This document shows, in pieces, positions 17,128-25,905 of a stretch of DNA of 64,000 nucleotides (within the stretch, counting starts at the first letter, position 1; the number at the start of each line of letters is the position of its first letter). The notes below the pieces were generated by a model that searched no databases, was not told the DNA's origin, and saw only the letters and a program-made list of their open reading frames with translations. The position numbers and the translations under genes are program-made. Source of the DNA: Nitrospira sp. Its GTDB lineage: Bacteria; Nitrospirota; Nitrospiria; Nitrospirales; Nitrospiraceae. Location: positions 301,893 to 365,892 of the forward strand of contig SWDM01000018.1 of the NCBI GenBank assembly GCA_005116835.1, written 5' to 3'.

Positions 17128-17559
17128 TCATTGCCATCCCGTCACCTCATATCCTTTTTCTTGCAGACACCGATTCACAAAATTCGTGTAGGCCTGATTC
17201 GGTTGCGAGGGGCCGGCGATGGCGTGGTACAAACCGGTCAACAGGCCCCACACAGCTCCGGTCGCTGCTCCAATCATAGAACCACGTCCTACTGCGCCGG
17301 AGATGGCTCCGCCGACCGCTCCGGCTGCCGCGCCGACTCCGCCACCCACGACAGTGCCGGTTGCCACTCGACCGGCCTTCCCACTCCCTTCCTCAGCTCC
17401 TGCCGATTCGGCCAACTTCTTACAATCTTCGATATCCTGTGTCGCCGCCTCTTTCCCTACCGACTGCATATGAGCATTGGGGTACAGCACAGGACGGGCG
17501 CTGGAACAAGCGCTGAGCAGAAACACCCCACAAACCAGGTACGCAATAGAGCGCTTCAT
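17128..17559 (-). CDS. Glycine-zipper lipoprotein, paralog 2
   Basis: A 143-residue lipoprotein with lipobox LLSAC (cysteine at about residue 18), a middle glycine zipper (GGGVGAAAGAVGGAISGAVG) and C-terminus KGYEVTGWQ, matching its neighbour at 16553-16984. Both keep one cysteine about 30 residues after the lipidated one and another near the end, possibly a disulfide. It overlaps the upstream YggU-family gene by 4 bp (ATGA), so the two are translationally coupled. Hairpin B2 separates it from its paralog. Confidence 0.8.
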   Translation of the reverse strand: MKRSIAYLVCGVFLLSACSSARPVLYPNAHMQSVGKEAATQDIEDCKKLAESAGAEEGSGKAGRVATGTVVGGGVGAAAGAVGGAISGAVGRGSMIGAATGAVWGLLTGLYHAIAGPSQPNQAYTNFVNRCLQEKGYEVTGWQ

Positions 17560-17867
17560 TCTGTCACCGACCCTTTCCGCATGAGACGGGCGATGACGCG
17601 TTCTGCCGTGACTCCTCGTAGACTCACACGCTTATGCCGCCCGCTGATCCCGGATTCAATGTGCACAGCCGCGAGAGGAAGACTTAACGTCTGTGCAAGA
17701 AATCGAATTAATGCCTCGTTGGCTGCGCCATCGACCGGTGGGGCTGCCACACGAATCTTCAACGCATCGCCGTGAATGCCGACGCACTCTGTCGTGGATG
17801 CTTTCGGTTGGATATGAACGGTCAGGATCGCTCCGTCTTTCGTGTCCAGCACAATTGGCGCATTCAT
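17556..17867 (-). CDS. DUF167 / YggU family protein
   Basis: A 103-residue protein with the family pattern: LTVHIQPKAS, a strand-turn segment ALKIRVAAPPVDGAANEALI and a basic end SGISGRHKRVSLRG. YggU-family proteins are small cytosolic proteins of unknown function, often near proline or cell-division genes; here the neighbour is a lipoprotein gene overlapping by 4 bp. The sequence is complete and of usual length. No catalytic residues can be named. Confidence 0.9.
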   Translation of the reverse strand: MNAPIVLDTKDGAILTVHIQPKASTTECVGIHGDALKIRVAAPPVDGAANEALIRFLAQTLSLPLAAVHIESGISGRHKRVSLRGVTAERVIARLMRKGSVTE

Positions 17868-17912
17868 CTGTGAGAGAGCCAGGGGCCTAACAGAGCTTGC
17901 TCATTTACGTTG

Positions 17913-18043
17913 TCCCAGGATGCTCAAAAAGACCGTCCAGCAAGGCCGCAGGCTTATCGAAACCGGAGGCGTACCCTCAGGGGTACGTTGAGGATTTCGA
18001 TGAGCCGAGAACGAAGCTGGCGGTCTTTTTCAGCATCCTGGGA
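17913..18043. repeat. Family A hairpin repeat, copy A3 (best-preserved)
   Basis: Terminal arms tcccaggatgctcaaaaaga / tctttttcagcatcctggga, second stem cgtccagc / gctggcg, middle arms gcttatcgaaacc / ggatttcgatgagc, and the core ggaggcgtaccctcag with gggtacgttgagg. The whole element can fold into one long nested hairpin. It ends 4 bases before the stop codon of the CbbQ/NorQ-like gene. Confidence 0.85.
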
Positions 18044-18047
18044 GGGA

Positions 18048-18866
18048 TTAGAAAATGGCCTTCACCAATTCCAAGATACTGCGCTGCATATCGGGATCGT
18101 CGGTGATCGGGCGGGCAATCGCGACGTCGCAGGCTCGGTCGGTCGCCACGCCTTGCCTGATGAGTGTCCCGGCATAGATCAGCAATCTGGTGCTGACCCC
18201 TTCTTCTAACCCATGGTTCTTGAGGTTCCGCACCTTGCCGCCGAGTTTAACCAGGCTCGCCGCAAGTTCACGGCTGATCCCGGCTTCCCGCTCAACCACG
18301 GTCGTTTCGACGTCAGGGGCCGGATAGTCGAACTCAATCGCCATGAAGCGCTGCTTCGTGCTTTGCTTCAGATCCTTGAGCACGCTCTGATAGCCGGGGT
18401 TATAGGAGATCACCAAGAGAAAATCGTCGGCCGCTTCGAGAATCTGGCCTTTCTTTTCAATCGGCAGGAAGCGACGATCGTCGCTCAGGGGATGGATGAT
18501 GACAGTCGTATCTTTCCGCGCCTCGACAATCTCGTCCAAATAGACAATGGCGCCATGCTTCACGCCGAGCGACAGAGGCCCATCGATCCAGACCGTCTCT
18601 TGGCCCTTGAGCAGGTATCGCCCCACAAGATCGGAGGCGGTGAGATCCTCGTGACAAGCGACCGTGATCAAGGGACGGCCAAGCTTGTAGGCCATATGCT
18701 GGACGAACCGGGTCTTGCCGCACCCGGTCGGCCCCTTGAGCATGACCGGCATCTTGCTCTTCGCGGCAATCGTAAACAACCCAACCTCGCCACGCACCTC
18801 CGCATAGAACGGTTCCCGTTCAATCCGATACTGTCCGATGTCGACTTCCCGGCCTAGACTTGTCAT
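18048..18866 (-). CDS. CbbQ/NirQ/NorQ-family MoxR-type AAA+ ATPase
   Basis: A 272-residue ATPase with Walker [12 protein letters not shown], Walker [13 protein letters not shown], sensor SYNPGYQ and the second-region arginines of MoxR proteins. CbbQ/NorQ works with a VWA-domain partner to activate RuBisCO or nitric oxide reductase; the partner-type gene is at 9804-12851 on the same strand. Length and motifs are complete. No RuBisCO, nor or nir structural gene is in the window. It is flanked by hairpins A3 downstream and B3 upstream, so it is likely a single-gene transcript. Confidence 0.9.
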   Translation of the reverse strand: MTSLGREVDIGQYRIEREPFYAEVRGEVGLFTIAAKSKMPVMLKGPTGCGKTRFVQHMAYKLGRPLITVACHEDLTASDLVGRYLLKGQETVWIDGPLSLGVKHGAIVYLDEIVEARKDTTVIIHPLSDDRRFLPIEKKGQILEAADDFLLVISYNPGYQSVLKDLKQSTKQRFMAIEFDYPAPDVETTVVEREAGISRELAASLVKLGGKVRNLKNHGLEEGVSTRLLIYAGTLIRQGVATDRACDVAIARPITDDPDMQRSILELVKAIF

Positions 18867-19026
18867 CTCACATCCATCTGCTCAGTCGCATTCCTCGTTT
18901 CATGTCTAACGTTTCACACCCAGTGCAGCCACGATAAACGGAACCGATGCTGAAGATCAAGCGATGAGGTTGGATATCAGAAGATCGACAAACAGATGGC
19001 CTTCCGATTTCTCATCCTTATCTTTT

Positions 19027-19204
19027 GGAGGGAGTGGCGGAGGCTGCTCTTTACTGCGCGCATCGAACAATATACATGCTCCGTCCAAGCTTGCTCGTTA
19101 TCTCTCCAGGGATGGGGGCTGATTGATCTTCTACTGCGCGCGTCCAACGAGGGCCTTCGGAGGCCGCGCGTTGCGCGAGCAAAGAAGATCATCAGCCTCC
19201 ATCC
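19027..19204. repeat. Family B composite repeat, copy B3
   Basis: The right part (19110-19204) is a full hairpin: ggatgggggctgattgatct pairs with agatcatcagcctccatcc around the core tgcgcgcgtccaacgaggg ccttc ggaggccgcgcgttgcgcgagca. The left part (19027-19109) holds a partial copy with tgcgcgcatcgaac and the words ccaagcttgctcgttatctc. It touches the stop codon of the hybrid kinase gene. Confidence 0.75.
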
Positions 19205-22200
19205 TACGCCGCTTTCACGCCGTCCAAGACTTCCCGCACCTTTTGCGCCAGCGCGGGGGGAGTGAAAGGCTTCTGCAGAAACCCGGCCTGGCGATTCACA
19301 TGGCCTTGCTCAAACACCGGATGATCTGGATATCCTGACATGTAGAGCACTTTAATCTCTGGCCGCATCGCTTGAATCTTCTCCGCGACTTCAGGCCCGC
19401 TCATCTGTGGCATAACGACATCGGTCAACAACATATGAATGGGGCCACCATATCTGACATTGGTGAGCAGGGCTTCAATCCCATGGCGCGCCTCCAAGAC
19501 CGTATACCCATGCAACTGCAATGTCTCATGCACGAGACCGCGCACCGCCGGCTCGTCTTCAACTAAGAGGATCGTTTCGCGCCCACGCGCCGGAGTGATC
19601 ACTTCCATGCCCGGCACCGTTCCCGGCGCCTCTTGCTCGACCCTTGGGAAATAAATCCTAAACGTCGTGCCCTGGCCTGGAGCGCTCTCCACGAAGATAC
19701 TTCCTCCGCTCTGCTTGACGATGCCATAGACCGTCGAGAGCCCCAACCCCGTCCCTTTCCCTTTTTCCTTTGTCGTGAAGAACGGTTCGAATAAATGCGA
19801 TCGGGTCTCGGCATCCATCCCTTGGCCGTTATCGCGGACCGCCAGCATCACATACGAGCCTGGCGCCATGACCACTCCGTCCAGACCCGCCTCTTTCCCA
19901 ACCGTCACATTCCGGGTTTCGATCGTCAGGCGCCCGCCTGTAGGCATCGCATCGCGCGCATTGACGACCAGGTTCATAATGACCTGCTCGACCTGTCCAG
20001 GATCCGCCTTGATGGCGCCGGTCGAGGCATCGAGTTCAGCGCTGAGTTCGATGATATCTTCACCGACGAGACGCCGCAGCATGCCGTTCATATTGGCGAC
20101 GAGGGCATTGAGATCGAGAACTTTTGTTGCGATGAACTGTCGACGGCTGAACGCCAGTAACTGACGGGTCAGCCCGGAGGCCCGGTCTGCCGCCTTCTTT
20201 ACCTCCTCGATATCCCTTCGCATGGCATCGGTGCTTCCCTGGCGGCCCAGGAATAACTCGCTGTAGCCACGAATGACCGTAAGGAGATTATTAAAATCGT
20301 GCGCCATACCACCGGCCAATCGCCCCACCGCCTCCATCTTCTGCGCTTGTTGCAATTGCGATTCGGCTTCCCGCAACTCCTTTTCGGTCTGCGCCCGCTT
20401 CCAAAATTGGCCGACCTTAAGACCGATGTCCTCCGCCATCCTCAACAACTCGTCATCGGGCTGCCTTACTGGGAGGCTGAAGAATTCGATGACACCCTTG
20501 ATCTCATTCCCGACCGGGATCGGCAACCCAAACGCCCCCTGAAGGCCGGCCTGTCGAGCCTGTGCTTCGCGAGGAAAATTTACCTCTGCCAAGAGGTCCA
20601 CTACCCAGGTCGATTTTCCCCTGGCCCAAATACGTCCGGGCAAATCTTCACCGGGCAGACAGACACGCTGCACGCTGTCCAGAATAAACGGCCCGGCATG
20701 GACAGATGGCGCCGCCCACTGACCGACACAGCGCAACACCCCGGTCAACTTATCGACCTTCCAGAACAGGCCCAGATCCCACCCCAGGCTTTCCCCGACA
20801 GCCTGAATAATTTTCGGTACCGCCTCTTCCAAGGTCGCCGCCTCGGAGAGCACATGGGTGACAGCGTACTGAGCGGCAATACGCTGTTCCGCGCGCCGGC
20901 GGTCGGTGATATCCCTGATAAAGGCGCTGAAGATATAGGTATCTCCAATTTTTGCCGGAGAGACTCCAAGCTCAACGGGAAGCTCCCGTCCGTCCTTGTG
21001 CCGGGCGATCACTTCGATCCGGCGATTCAAGATCGCGCCGGCCCCTGCTCGAAGAAATTCTCGAATGCCATGTTCATGCGCCTGACGATCCCGCTCAGGA
21101 ATGATGGTCTCAGAAAGAACCCGCCCCAGCGCTTCCTCGCGGGACCATCCGAAAATCGCCGTAGCCTGCGCATTCCAATCGGTCACAATCCCGGTCGAAT
21201 CGATGGTGATCACTCCGTCGAACGCGGTATCGACGATGGCCCGATTCCGCTCCTGACTCTGGAGCAGCGCGGCTTCAGCGGCTTTCGCCCAGGCGCTTTC
21301 CTGCTGTGTCTTTCGATGTTCCGCGCGCAAGCGCGCCGTGGCCCAGAGCAATAATCCCAGCATGGGCACCCAGACCATCCCTCCGGCGACCCCGACTTTC
21401 CACAAGAAGGCATGAATCGGCGCCAGAATGTCCTGCCGCTCCTTTTGCACCAGAACCGACCAGCCCAGTCCGGCAAATTCTCCAAAGCCTTTGGTCTGCG
21501 CATACCCAGTCACCACCTGGACATGCCTGCGTCGATCTTCTTCCTCGGTATATCCTGGGATACCGCTCTCGCTCAGCAGCGCCGAAGGGTATCCGAGTTC
21601 TTTGAGATTGATGACCCCCTTGTGAGGCAGAATCGAATCGACAAACACCCTGCCCTGCTTCGTCAGCATTTGATATTCAACTCGCCCTCCCGTTCCTGGG
21701 TGGGACTCAAGTGAGCGAATGGTTCTGGTGGTCACTTCTTCCAAAAATGCAACCCCCACGCGTGACGTCACGGCTCCCAGAAACATTCCTTGCGCATCGA
21801 GAACCGGAACCGTAAATGCGATTGCATCGTCGCCGCTTTCCTCTCCACGCCCCGTGACGTCGGCGATGTCGAGCTTTCCCGTTGTGCGAGCCGCGATAAA
21901 GGATGGGGCTCGGCTATCGTCGCGTCCTACCAGCGCAGGATCAGTCGCCGCCACAACCATCCCCTGGACATCCATAACCGCTAAGGATTGGTACATTGGG
22001 CCATGGATTGTCTTCGCCCATGTGAGATACTCGGAGAGGTATTTAGGATCGGAGATTCGCAACGAAACGGCTCTGGCCATCATGTGGGCATCGCCTTGGC
22101 GCTCGAACAACATCCGGTCGGTTTTCTCGGCAATTTCCGCTGCGGCAAGCATGAGTTCTCCCCCCGTCGCCTCCACGAGACGAGCTTCGACGAACCGGGT

Positions 22201-22308
22201 CAGGACGAGACCGGCGAGAAGCGCAAAGACGGTGATGCCGACAAGCAGATAGGGTAGCCACCGGTAGCGGCGAAGATCGAGGAATGAAACGGCCATTGAT
22301 GTCTTCAT
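19204..22308 (-). CDS. Hybrid sensor histidine kinase (dCache-PAS-GAF-HisKA-HATPase-REC)
   Basis: A 1034-residue membrane kinase. Order: TM1 (about 17-37), periplasmic double-Cache-like sensor (40-310), TM2 (about 318-338), coiled coil, PAS (about 355-480), GAF (about 487-640), HisKA with GGMAHDFNNLLTVIRGYSEL, HATPase with NARDAMPTGG, DNGQGM and GKGTGLGLSTVYGIV, and a C-terminal receiver with TDVVMPQM. The dimerisation/phosphoacceptor box AHDFNN belongs to a kinase group that often phosphorelays to its own receiver. It starts 2 bases after the stop codon of the YkgJ-DUF2156 gene, so the two are probably co-translated. The ligand is unknown. Confidence 0.92.
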   Translation of the reverse strand: MKTSMAVSFLDLRRYRWLPYLLVGITVFALLAGLVLTRFVEARLVEATGGELMLAAAEIAEKTDRMLFERQGDAHMMARAVSLRISDPKYLSEYLTWAKTIHGPMYQSLAVMDVQGMVVAATDPALVGRDDSRAPSFIAARTTGKLDIADVTGRGEESGDDAIAFTVPVLDAQGMFLGAVTSRVGVAFLEEVTTRTIRSLESHPGTGGRVEYQMLTKQGRVFVDSILPHKGVINLKELGYPSALLSESGIPGYTEEEDRRRHVQVVTGYAQTKGFGEFAGLGWSVLVQKERQDILAPIHAFLWKVGVAGGMVWVPMLGLLLWATARLRAEHRKTQQESAWAKAAEAALLQSQERNRAIVDTAFDGVITIDSTGIVTDWNAQATAIFGWSREEALGRVLSETIIPERDRQAHEHGIREFLRAGAGAILNRRIEVIARHKDGRELPVELGVSPAKIGDTYIFSAFIRDITDRRRAEQRIAAQYAVTHVLSEAATLEEAVPKIIQAVGESLGWDLGLFWKVDKLTGVLRCVGQWAAPSVHAGPFILDSVQRVCLPGEDLPGRIWARGKSTWVVDLLAEVNFPREAQARQAGLQGAFGLPIPVGNEIKGVIEFFSLPVRQPDDELLRMAEDIGLKVGQFWKRAQTEKELREAESQLQQAQKMEAVGRLAGGMAHDFNNLLTVIRGYSELFLGRQGSTDAMRRDIEEVKKAADRASGLTRQLLAFSRRQFIATKVLDLNALVANMNGMLRRLVGEDIIELSAELDASTGAIKADPGQVEQVIMNLVVNARDAMPTGGRLTIETRNVTVGKEAGLDGVVMAPGSYVMLAVRDNGQGMDAETRSHLFEPFFTTKEKGKGTGLGLSTVYGIVKQSGGSIFVESAPGQGTTFRIYFPRVEQEAPGTVPGMEVITPARGRETILLVEDEPAVRGLVHETLQLHGYTVLEARHGIEALLTNVRYGGPIHMLLTDVVMPQMSGPEVAEKIQAMRPEIKVLYMSGYPDHPVFEQGHVNRQAGFLQKPFTPPALAQKVREVLDGVKAA

Positions 22309-22310
22309 GA

Positions 22311-23813
22311 TTATTTACGCGCCTGGAAGGCGGCGAAGTTGGGAATCAACATGGCAGGGCGATAGGCCTGTTTCGATGCGCGCAATCCTGGAAGACCTGC
22401 ATCATCCATTGTGTTGATGTATACGGCCCCTTCCGCCAAGGCTGTCCGACAGGTCTCACGAAAGAGATACTGTGCCAGACCGGGAACCGTTCGGTCGGTG
22501 ACCTCTAGGAGAACACAAAATGTCGTGTTCGTCAGCCAATAGCCGAAGGTATAGGCGCAGAGCCGACCGTGAATCTTGACGACCCTCCCTGTCACCCCAA
22601 CGTCCGACGCCTGCGACCAGATGACCTCGTGAGCCGGCACCGCATCAGCCAACAACATCGCGCCGAACGGACCAAGCCCTTCCGCTTGTTTCTGCTGTGA
22701 CCAATTCGCGAGAAGGGCGCGGCAATCCTGACGGTCGCCCAGCCGATACAGGCCCATCTCAGAAGACTGCTCTCGCTCGAATCGATTGCACAGCGCCCGC
22801 TGAGCTCTGTATCGGTCGCCTGCCAAGGTTGCGAGATCCGTCGCGCGATACAAATAGTCCGGCTCCTTGGCCGTCATACGATAGCCCAGCCGCTCAAACT
22901 CCGGCACCAGCTGGGAAGGCACGTTCTCCACTCGACTGGCCGGCGAGTCGCCGTTCCAGCGCTGCAACAACTCCATCGCCTCGGAGAGAGGCGCGTCGAT
23001 CGAGCCTGCCCCGATCGGAGGCAGAGACATAAACCAACCGTCCGGCGATTGCGCGAAGAGACAAAAGGCTCCCTGAATGTCCACCCACCAATAGGCCAAT
23101 AATCCATTCCACATATAATGATAGACCGGCGAAGAGGCCGCGAGCGACCGATCATGACACCATCCAGCCCGGTCTAACGCCGCCTTCATGCGCGGAATAT
23201 CGTCCAGCGTGAACCGATGCACCGGCACAGGCCCCCAGTGACGGGCCAGAGCATCGGTGAGGTGAGGAAGACGCGCAAGCACGACAACATCCTCTTGAAA
23301 CTTCCCTATCAGGCGAGGATGCAAGACTAGCTGCTCACGAATGTCCGGTCGGTCGAGTAAATCCAGTGTCCGATCGGCATGACGCTGAATGTCCTCGGGA
23401 ATCTCATCTCGCATAAATGGGCATTTCGTATCCCACCCCAATAGTACTTGGCCCTGCGGCTCATCCCACATCAGAGCCAGAGGGTAGAGCTGACAGTCGA
23501 GCGGACGTTGCTCATAAATACGGCAAGTCGAGGTCTCAGGGTTAAAGGCTGGGCAAAAATACCCCTCACCATGAGCGGCGGGAACCAGGAGCACCTGCCC
23601 CCCCCGCCGATCGGGAAAAGCTGTTGCTGCAACACCCCCCGCTAGAGCCTTCGTGATCTCGTTCTCAGTAAAGTATGGACGGAGTGCGCTATCGGGGTCA
23701 GGAAATCGGCAACAGACATCGCACTGAAGACAGGTCCTGCTTGGCACAAGTTGTGGCAGTACGATCGGTGGTATCACAGAAGCGCCGACCAGCTCATCGG
23801 TGTATGCGGACAT
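22311..23813 (-). CDS. YkgJ-type cysteine cluster domain fused to DUF2156
   Basis: A 500-residue fusion. The N-terminal part has the YkgJ metal-cluster motif C-x2-C-x2-CC in TCLQCDVCC, followed by STCRIYEQRPLDCQLYP. The C-terminal half (from about residue 210) has the DUF2156 pattern, including DLATLAGDRYRAQRALCNRF, which in lysyl-phosphatidylglycerol synthases is a GNAT-like aminoacyl-transfer fold. No membrane helices, so it is probably cytosolic. The two domains are usually encoded separately. It lies upstream of a hybrid kinase (2-bp gap). It may sense or modify, but no function is shown. Confidence 0.8.
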   Translation of the reverse strand: MSAYTDELVGASVIPPIVLPQLVPSRTCLQCDVCCRFPDPDSALRPYFTENEITKALAGGVAATAFPDRRGGQVLLVPAAHGEGYFCPAFNPETSTCRIYEQRPLDCQLYPLALMWDEPQGQVLLGWDTKCPFMRDEIPEDIQRHADRTLDLLDRPDIREQLVLHPRLIGKFQEDVVVLARLPHLTDALARHWGPVPVHRFTLDDIPRMKAALDRAGWCHDRSLAASSPVYHYMWNGLLAYWWVDIQGAFCLFAQSPDGWFMSLPPIGAGSIDAPLSEAMELLQRWNGDSPASRVENVPSQLVPEFERLGYRMTAKEPDYLYRATDLATLAGDRYRAQRALCNRFEREQSSEMGLYRLGDRQDCRALLANWSQQKQAEGLGPFGAMLLADAVPAHEVIWSQASDVGVTGRVVKIHGRLCAYTFGYWLTNTTFCVLLEVTDRTVPGLAQYLFRETCRTALAEGAVYINTMDDAGLPGLRASKQAYRPAMLIPNFAAFQARK

Positions 23814-24036
23814 AGAAGTGGCTCAACCAATGCGTGCCCCATACTAGCACCCTTCCGCATAAGTGCCCAAGAAGATGCTACTTTTCCTATTCCCTGTCCG
23901 AGGAGCCTGTTTCCTTGGAACTCCTATTGGCAACCGAACTAAGCCGTCATGCGCCATTCCCATACCACCCTCTTCTCCCCTTGTATGGGCCTGAAGCCCG
24001 TGTTAGAGTTCCTTGCCCTCATATGAGAGGCGCTCA

Positions 24037-25530
24037 TTGAGACGAATACTGCCCCTGTCTGATTTGGCTACCTCCGACCTCCTTCATCGTTGCGCAACCA
24101 TCCGTGACCAGCTAAGCCAAGCTGGGCTCTTCCCGGCCCTGCCAGGGCAGGATACGGCGTCTGGGCCCCTCACCGCCACAACAACCTGGCGCATTGCCAC
24201 GGAGCCATTCCCCCTGACAAAAGACCAGCTGGACTTTTTCCATCAACTCGGGCCGCAGCTCCTTTCCTTTTATCGAGCCCTCAACCGCCTCTACCTCGAC
24301 AGTGTGCGCGGCCTCCAACCAAGCTGGGTCGCAGGATACCTTGACCAAGGAAAACCTGGAAGTCTGCTCTCATTTAGCCGGATGAAACGGTTCCGTGACC
24401 AGCTTCCCGCAGTCATCCGACCGGACATCATCCCCACCCAGGACGGAATGGTAATCACTGAGCTCGACTCAGTCCCTGGAGGTATTGGATTAACCGGGGC
24501 GTTGACGGAGTTTTATCGTGCCGCTTCTCCAACCCCTCACCTCTCAGAATTTGTGGGAGGCTCCAAAGGAATGGTCCTGGGGTTTGCCGCGATGCTGAAA
24601 GCCCAGCTCGCCCAGCGCTCCGGATGTGTCGCGATTCTGCTATCGGAAGAAGCCAAAGACTATCGGCCAGAAATGACATGGCTCGCGGCCCAGCTTCGAG
24701 GAGCCGGTCTCGATGCCTACTGCATAGAACCTCGTCATGTTCGATTCACTGAAGAAGGCCTCAGGATTACCAATGAGGAGATGGACCGGCCTATCGCATT
24801 AATCTATCGATTCTATGAATTATTCGATCTTCTGAACATTCCCAAATCCGAACTCCTCCAATATGCGATCAAGAAGGACTTGGCTGCCGTCACACCTCCG
24901 TACAAACCGGCCCTGGAGGAAAAACTCGCCTTCGCCCTCCTCCATCATCCGGCCTTGAGACCCTTCTGGGAGCAGATATTGGGCAAGGAAACCTTTCTGC
25001 ACCTGACCACCATCATGCCACGCACATGGATACTCGACCCTGCGCCGATCCCTCCAACCGCGACCATTCCTGGTTTGGCGATCGGTGGAAAGGCCGTCAT
25101 GGGCTGGCACGATCTGTCTACGGCAACCCAGAAGGAGCGGCACTTCGTGATTAAGCCCTCGGGATTTTCCGAACTTGCCTGGGGTAGCCGAGGCGTATCG
25201 GTCGGGCACGATATGCCGCAGATCGAATGGGTCGCCGCTATCGACAAGGCCCTGGCCTCTTTCCCCAGCACACCCTATATCCTTCAGGAGTTTCACAAGG
25301 GCCGGCTCTATGAACTCGACTATTTCGATCCGGTGACCGGTGAGATGAACCGAATGTCCGGACGTGCCAGGCTCTCGCCCTATTATTTCGTGAGTGGCGA
25401 AAAGACCGAGCTGGCTGGTATCCTGGCTACGATCTGTCCGGCTGATAAGAAAGTCATCCACGGGATGAAAGACGCAGTCATGGCACCGTGCGCAGTAACG
25501 CGGGAACAGTCCGAAAGCCATCAAGTCTGA
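24037..25530 (+). CDS. Probable circularly permuted ATP-grasp protein
   Basis: A 497-residue cytosolic protein. Segments resembling ATP-grasp/glutathionylspermidine-synthase-like enzymes are VITELDSVPGGIGLTGAL, RHFVIKPSGFSELAWGSRGV (ATP-binding lysine strand and glycine-rich loop) and PYILQEFHKGRLYELD (metal-binding acid). This suggests a carboxylate-amine ligase, but I cannot name the substrate. The start is a TTG with gagagg six bases upstream; an earlier TTG at 24013 is less good. The C-terminal codons run into a hairpin arm at 25519. It is divergent from the YkgJ-DUF2156 gene and upstream of a glutaredoxin and KamA. Confidence 0.65.
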   Translation: MRRILPLSDLATSDLLHRCATIRDQLSQAGLFPALPGQDTASGPLTATTTWRIATEPFPLTKDQLDFFHQLGPQLLSFYRALNRLYLDSVRGLQPSWVAGYLDQGKPGSLLSFSRMKRFRDQLPAVIRPDIIPTQDGMVITELDSVPGGIGLTGALTEFYRAASPTPHLSEFVGGSKGMVLGFAAMLKAQLAQRSGCVAILLSEEAKDYRPEMTWLAAQLRGAGLDAYCIEPRHVRFTEEGLRITNEEMDRPIALIYRFYELFDLLNIPKSELLQYAIKKDLAAVTPPYKPALEEKLAFALLHHPALRPFWEQILGKETFLHLTTIMPRTWILDPAPIPPTATIPGLAIGGKAVMGWHDLSTATQKERHFVIKPSGFSELAWGSRGVSVGHDMPQIEWVAAIDKALASFPSTPYILQEFHKGRLYELDYFDPVTGEMNRMSGRARLSPYYFVSGEKTELAGILATICPADKKVIHGMKDAVMAPCAVTREQSESHQV

Positions 25531-25597
25531 AGGTCGTAAAGTCAGACCTATTTCTTCATGATGACTCTCAGACTTGATGACTTTCGACTTGACGACT
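25519..25597. repeat. Word-repeat hairpin with AAGTCTGA / TCAGACTT words
   Basis: Left arm catcaagtctgaaggtcgta with aagtcagac, right arm gtctcagacttgatgac read from ctctcagacttgatgact with ttcgacttgacg. The left arm supplies the final codons and stop of the ATP-grasp-like gene, and the right arm ends just before the glutaredoxin start. Confidence 0.55.
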
Positions 25598-25605
25598 GAA
25601 CGTTT

Positions 25606-25860
25606 ATGGCAATGACCCTTTACCATGTCTCCTGGTGCCCTGACTGTGATGTCGTGCGACGAAAACTGGCTGACCTCCACATCGACTATGAACAGGTCGT
25701 CGTGCCAGACTTTCGCCCAATGCGAAAAGCGGTCCACGAAGTTTCAGGCCAATATTATGTTCCGGTCCTCAAGGATGGTGACCTGATCCTGACAGAAACC
25801 GATGATATCCTCGATCATCTGGATAAGACGTACGGTCAGGAACGGATCACCGGCAACTGA
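25606..25860 (+). CDS. Glutaredoxin-family protein
   Basis: An 84-residue thioredoxin-fold protein with a dithiol motif C11-P-D-C14, the cis-proline in YYVPVLKDG and a C-terminal helix TDDILDHLDKTYG resembling the glutathione-S-transferase N-terminal domain. It probably reduces disulfides or mixed thiols in the cytosol. Two in-frame ATGs are two codons apart; the first is used. It lies 45 bp upstream of kamA with no terminator between, so co-transcription with kamA is likely. Confidence 0.88.
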   Translation: MAMTLYHVSWCPDCDVVRRKLADLHIDYEQVVVPDFRPMRKAVHEVSGQYYVPVLKDGDLILTETDDILDHLDKTYGQERITGN

Positions 25861-25905
25861 CGCCCCTATTGGACCGATGGTCCACTCGGTAGCAAAGGAG
25901 ACCGC

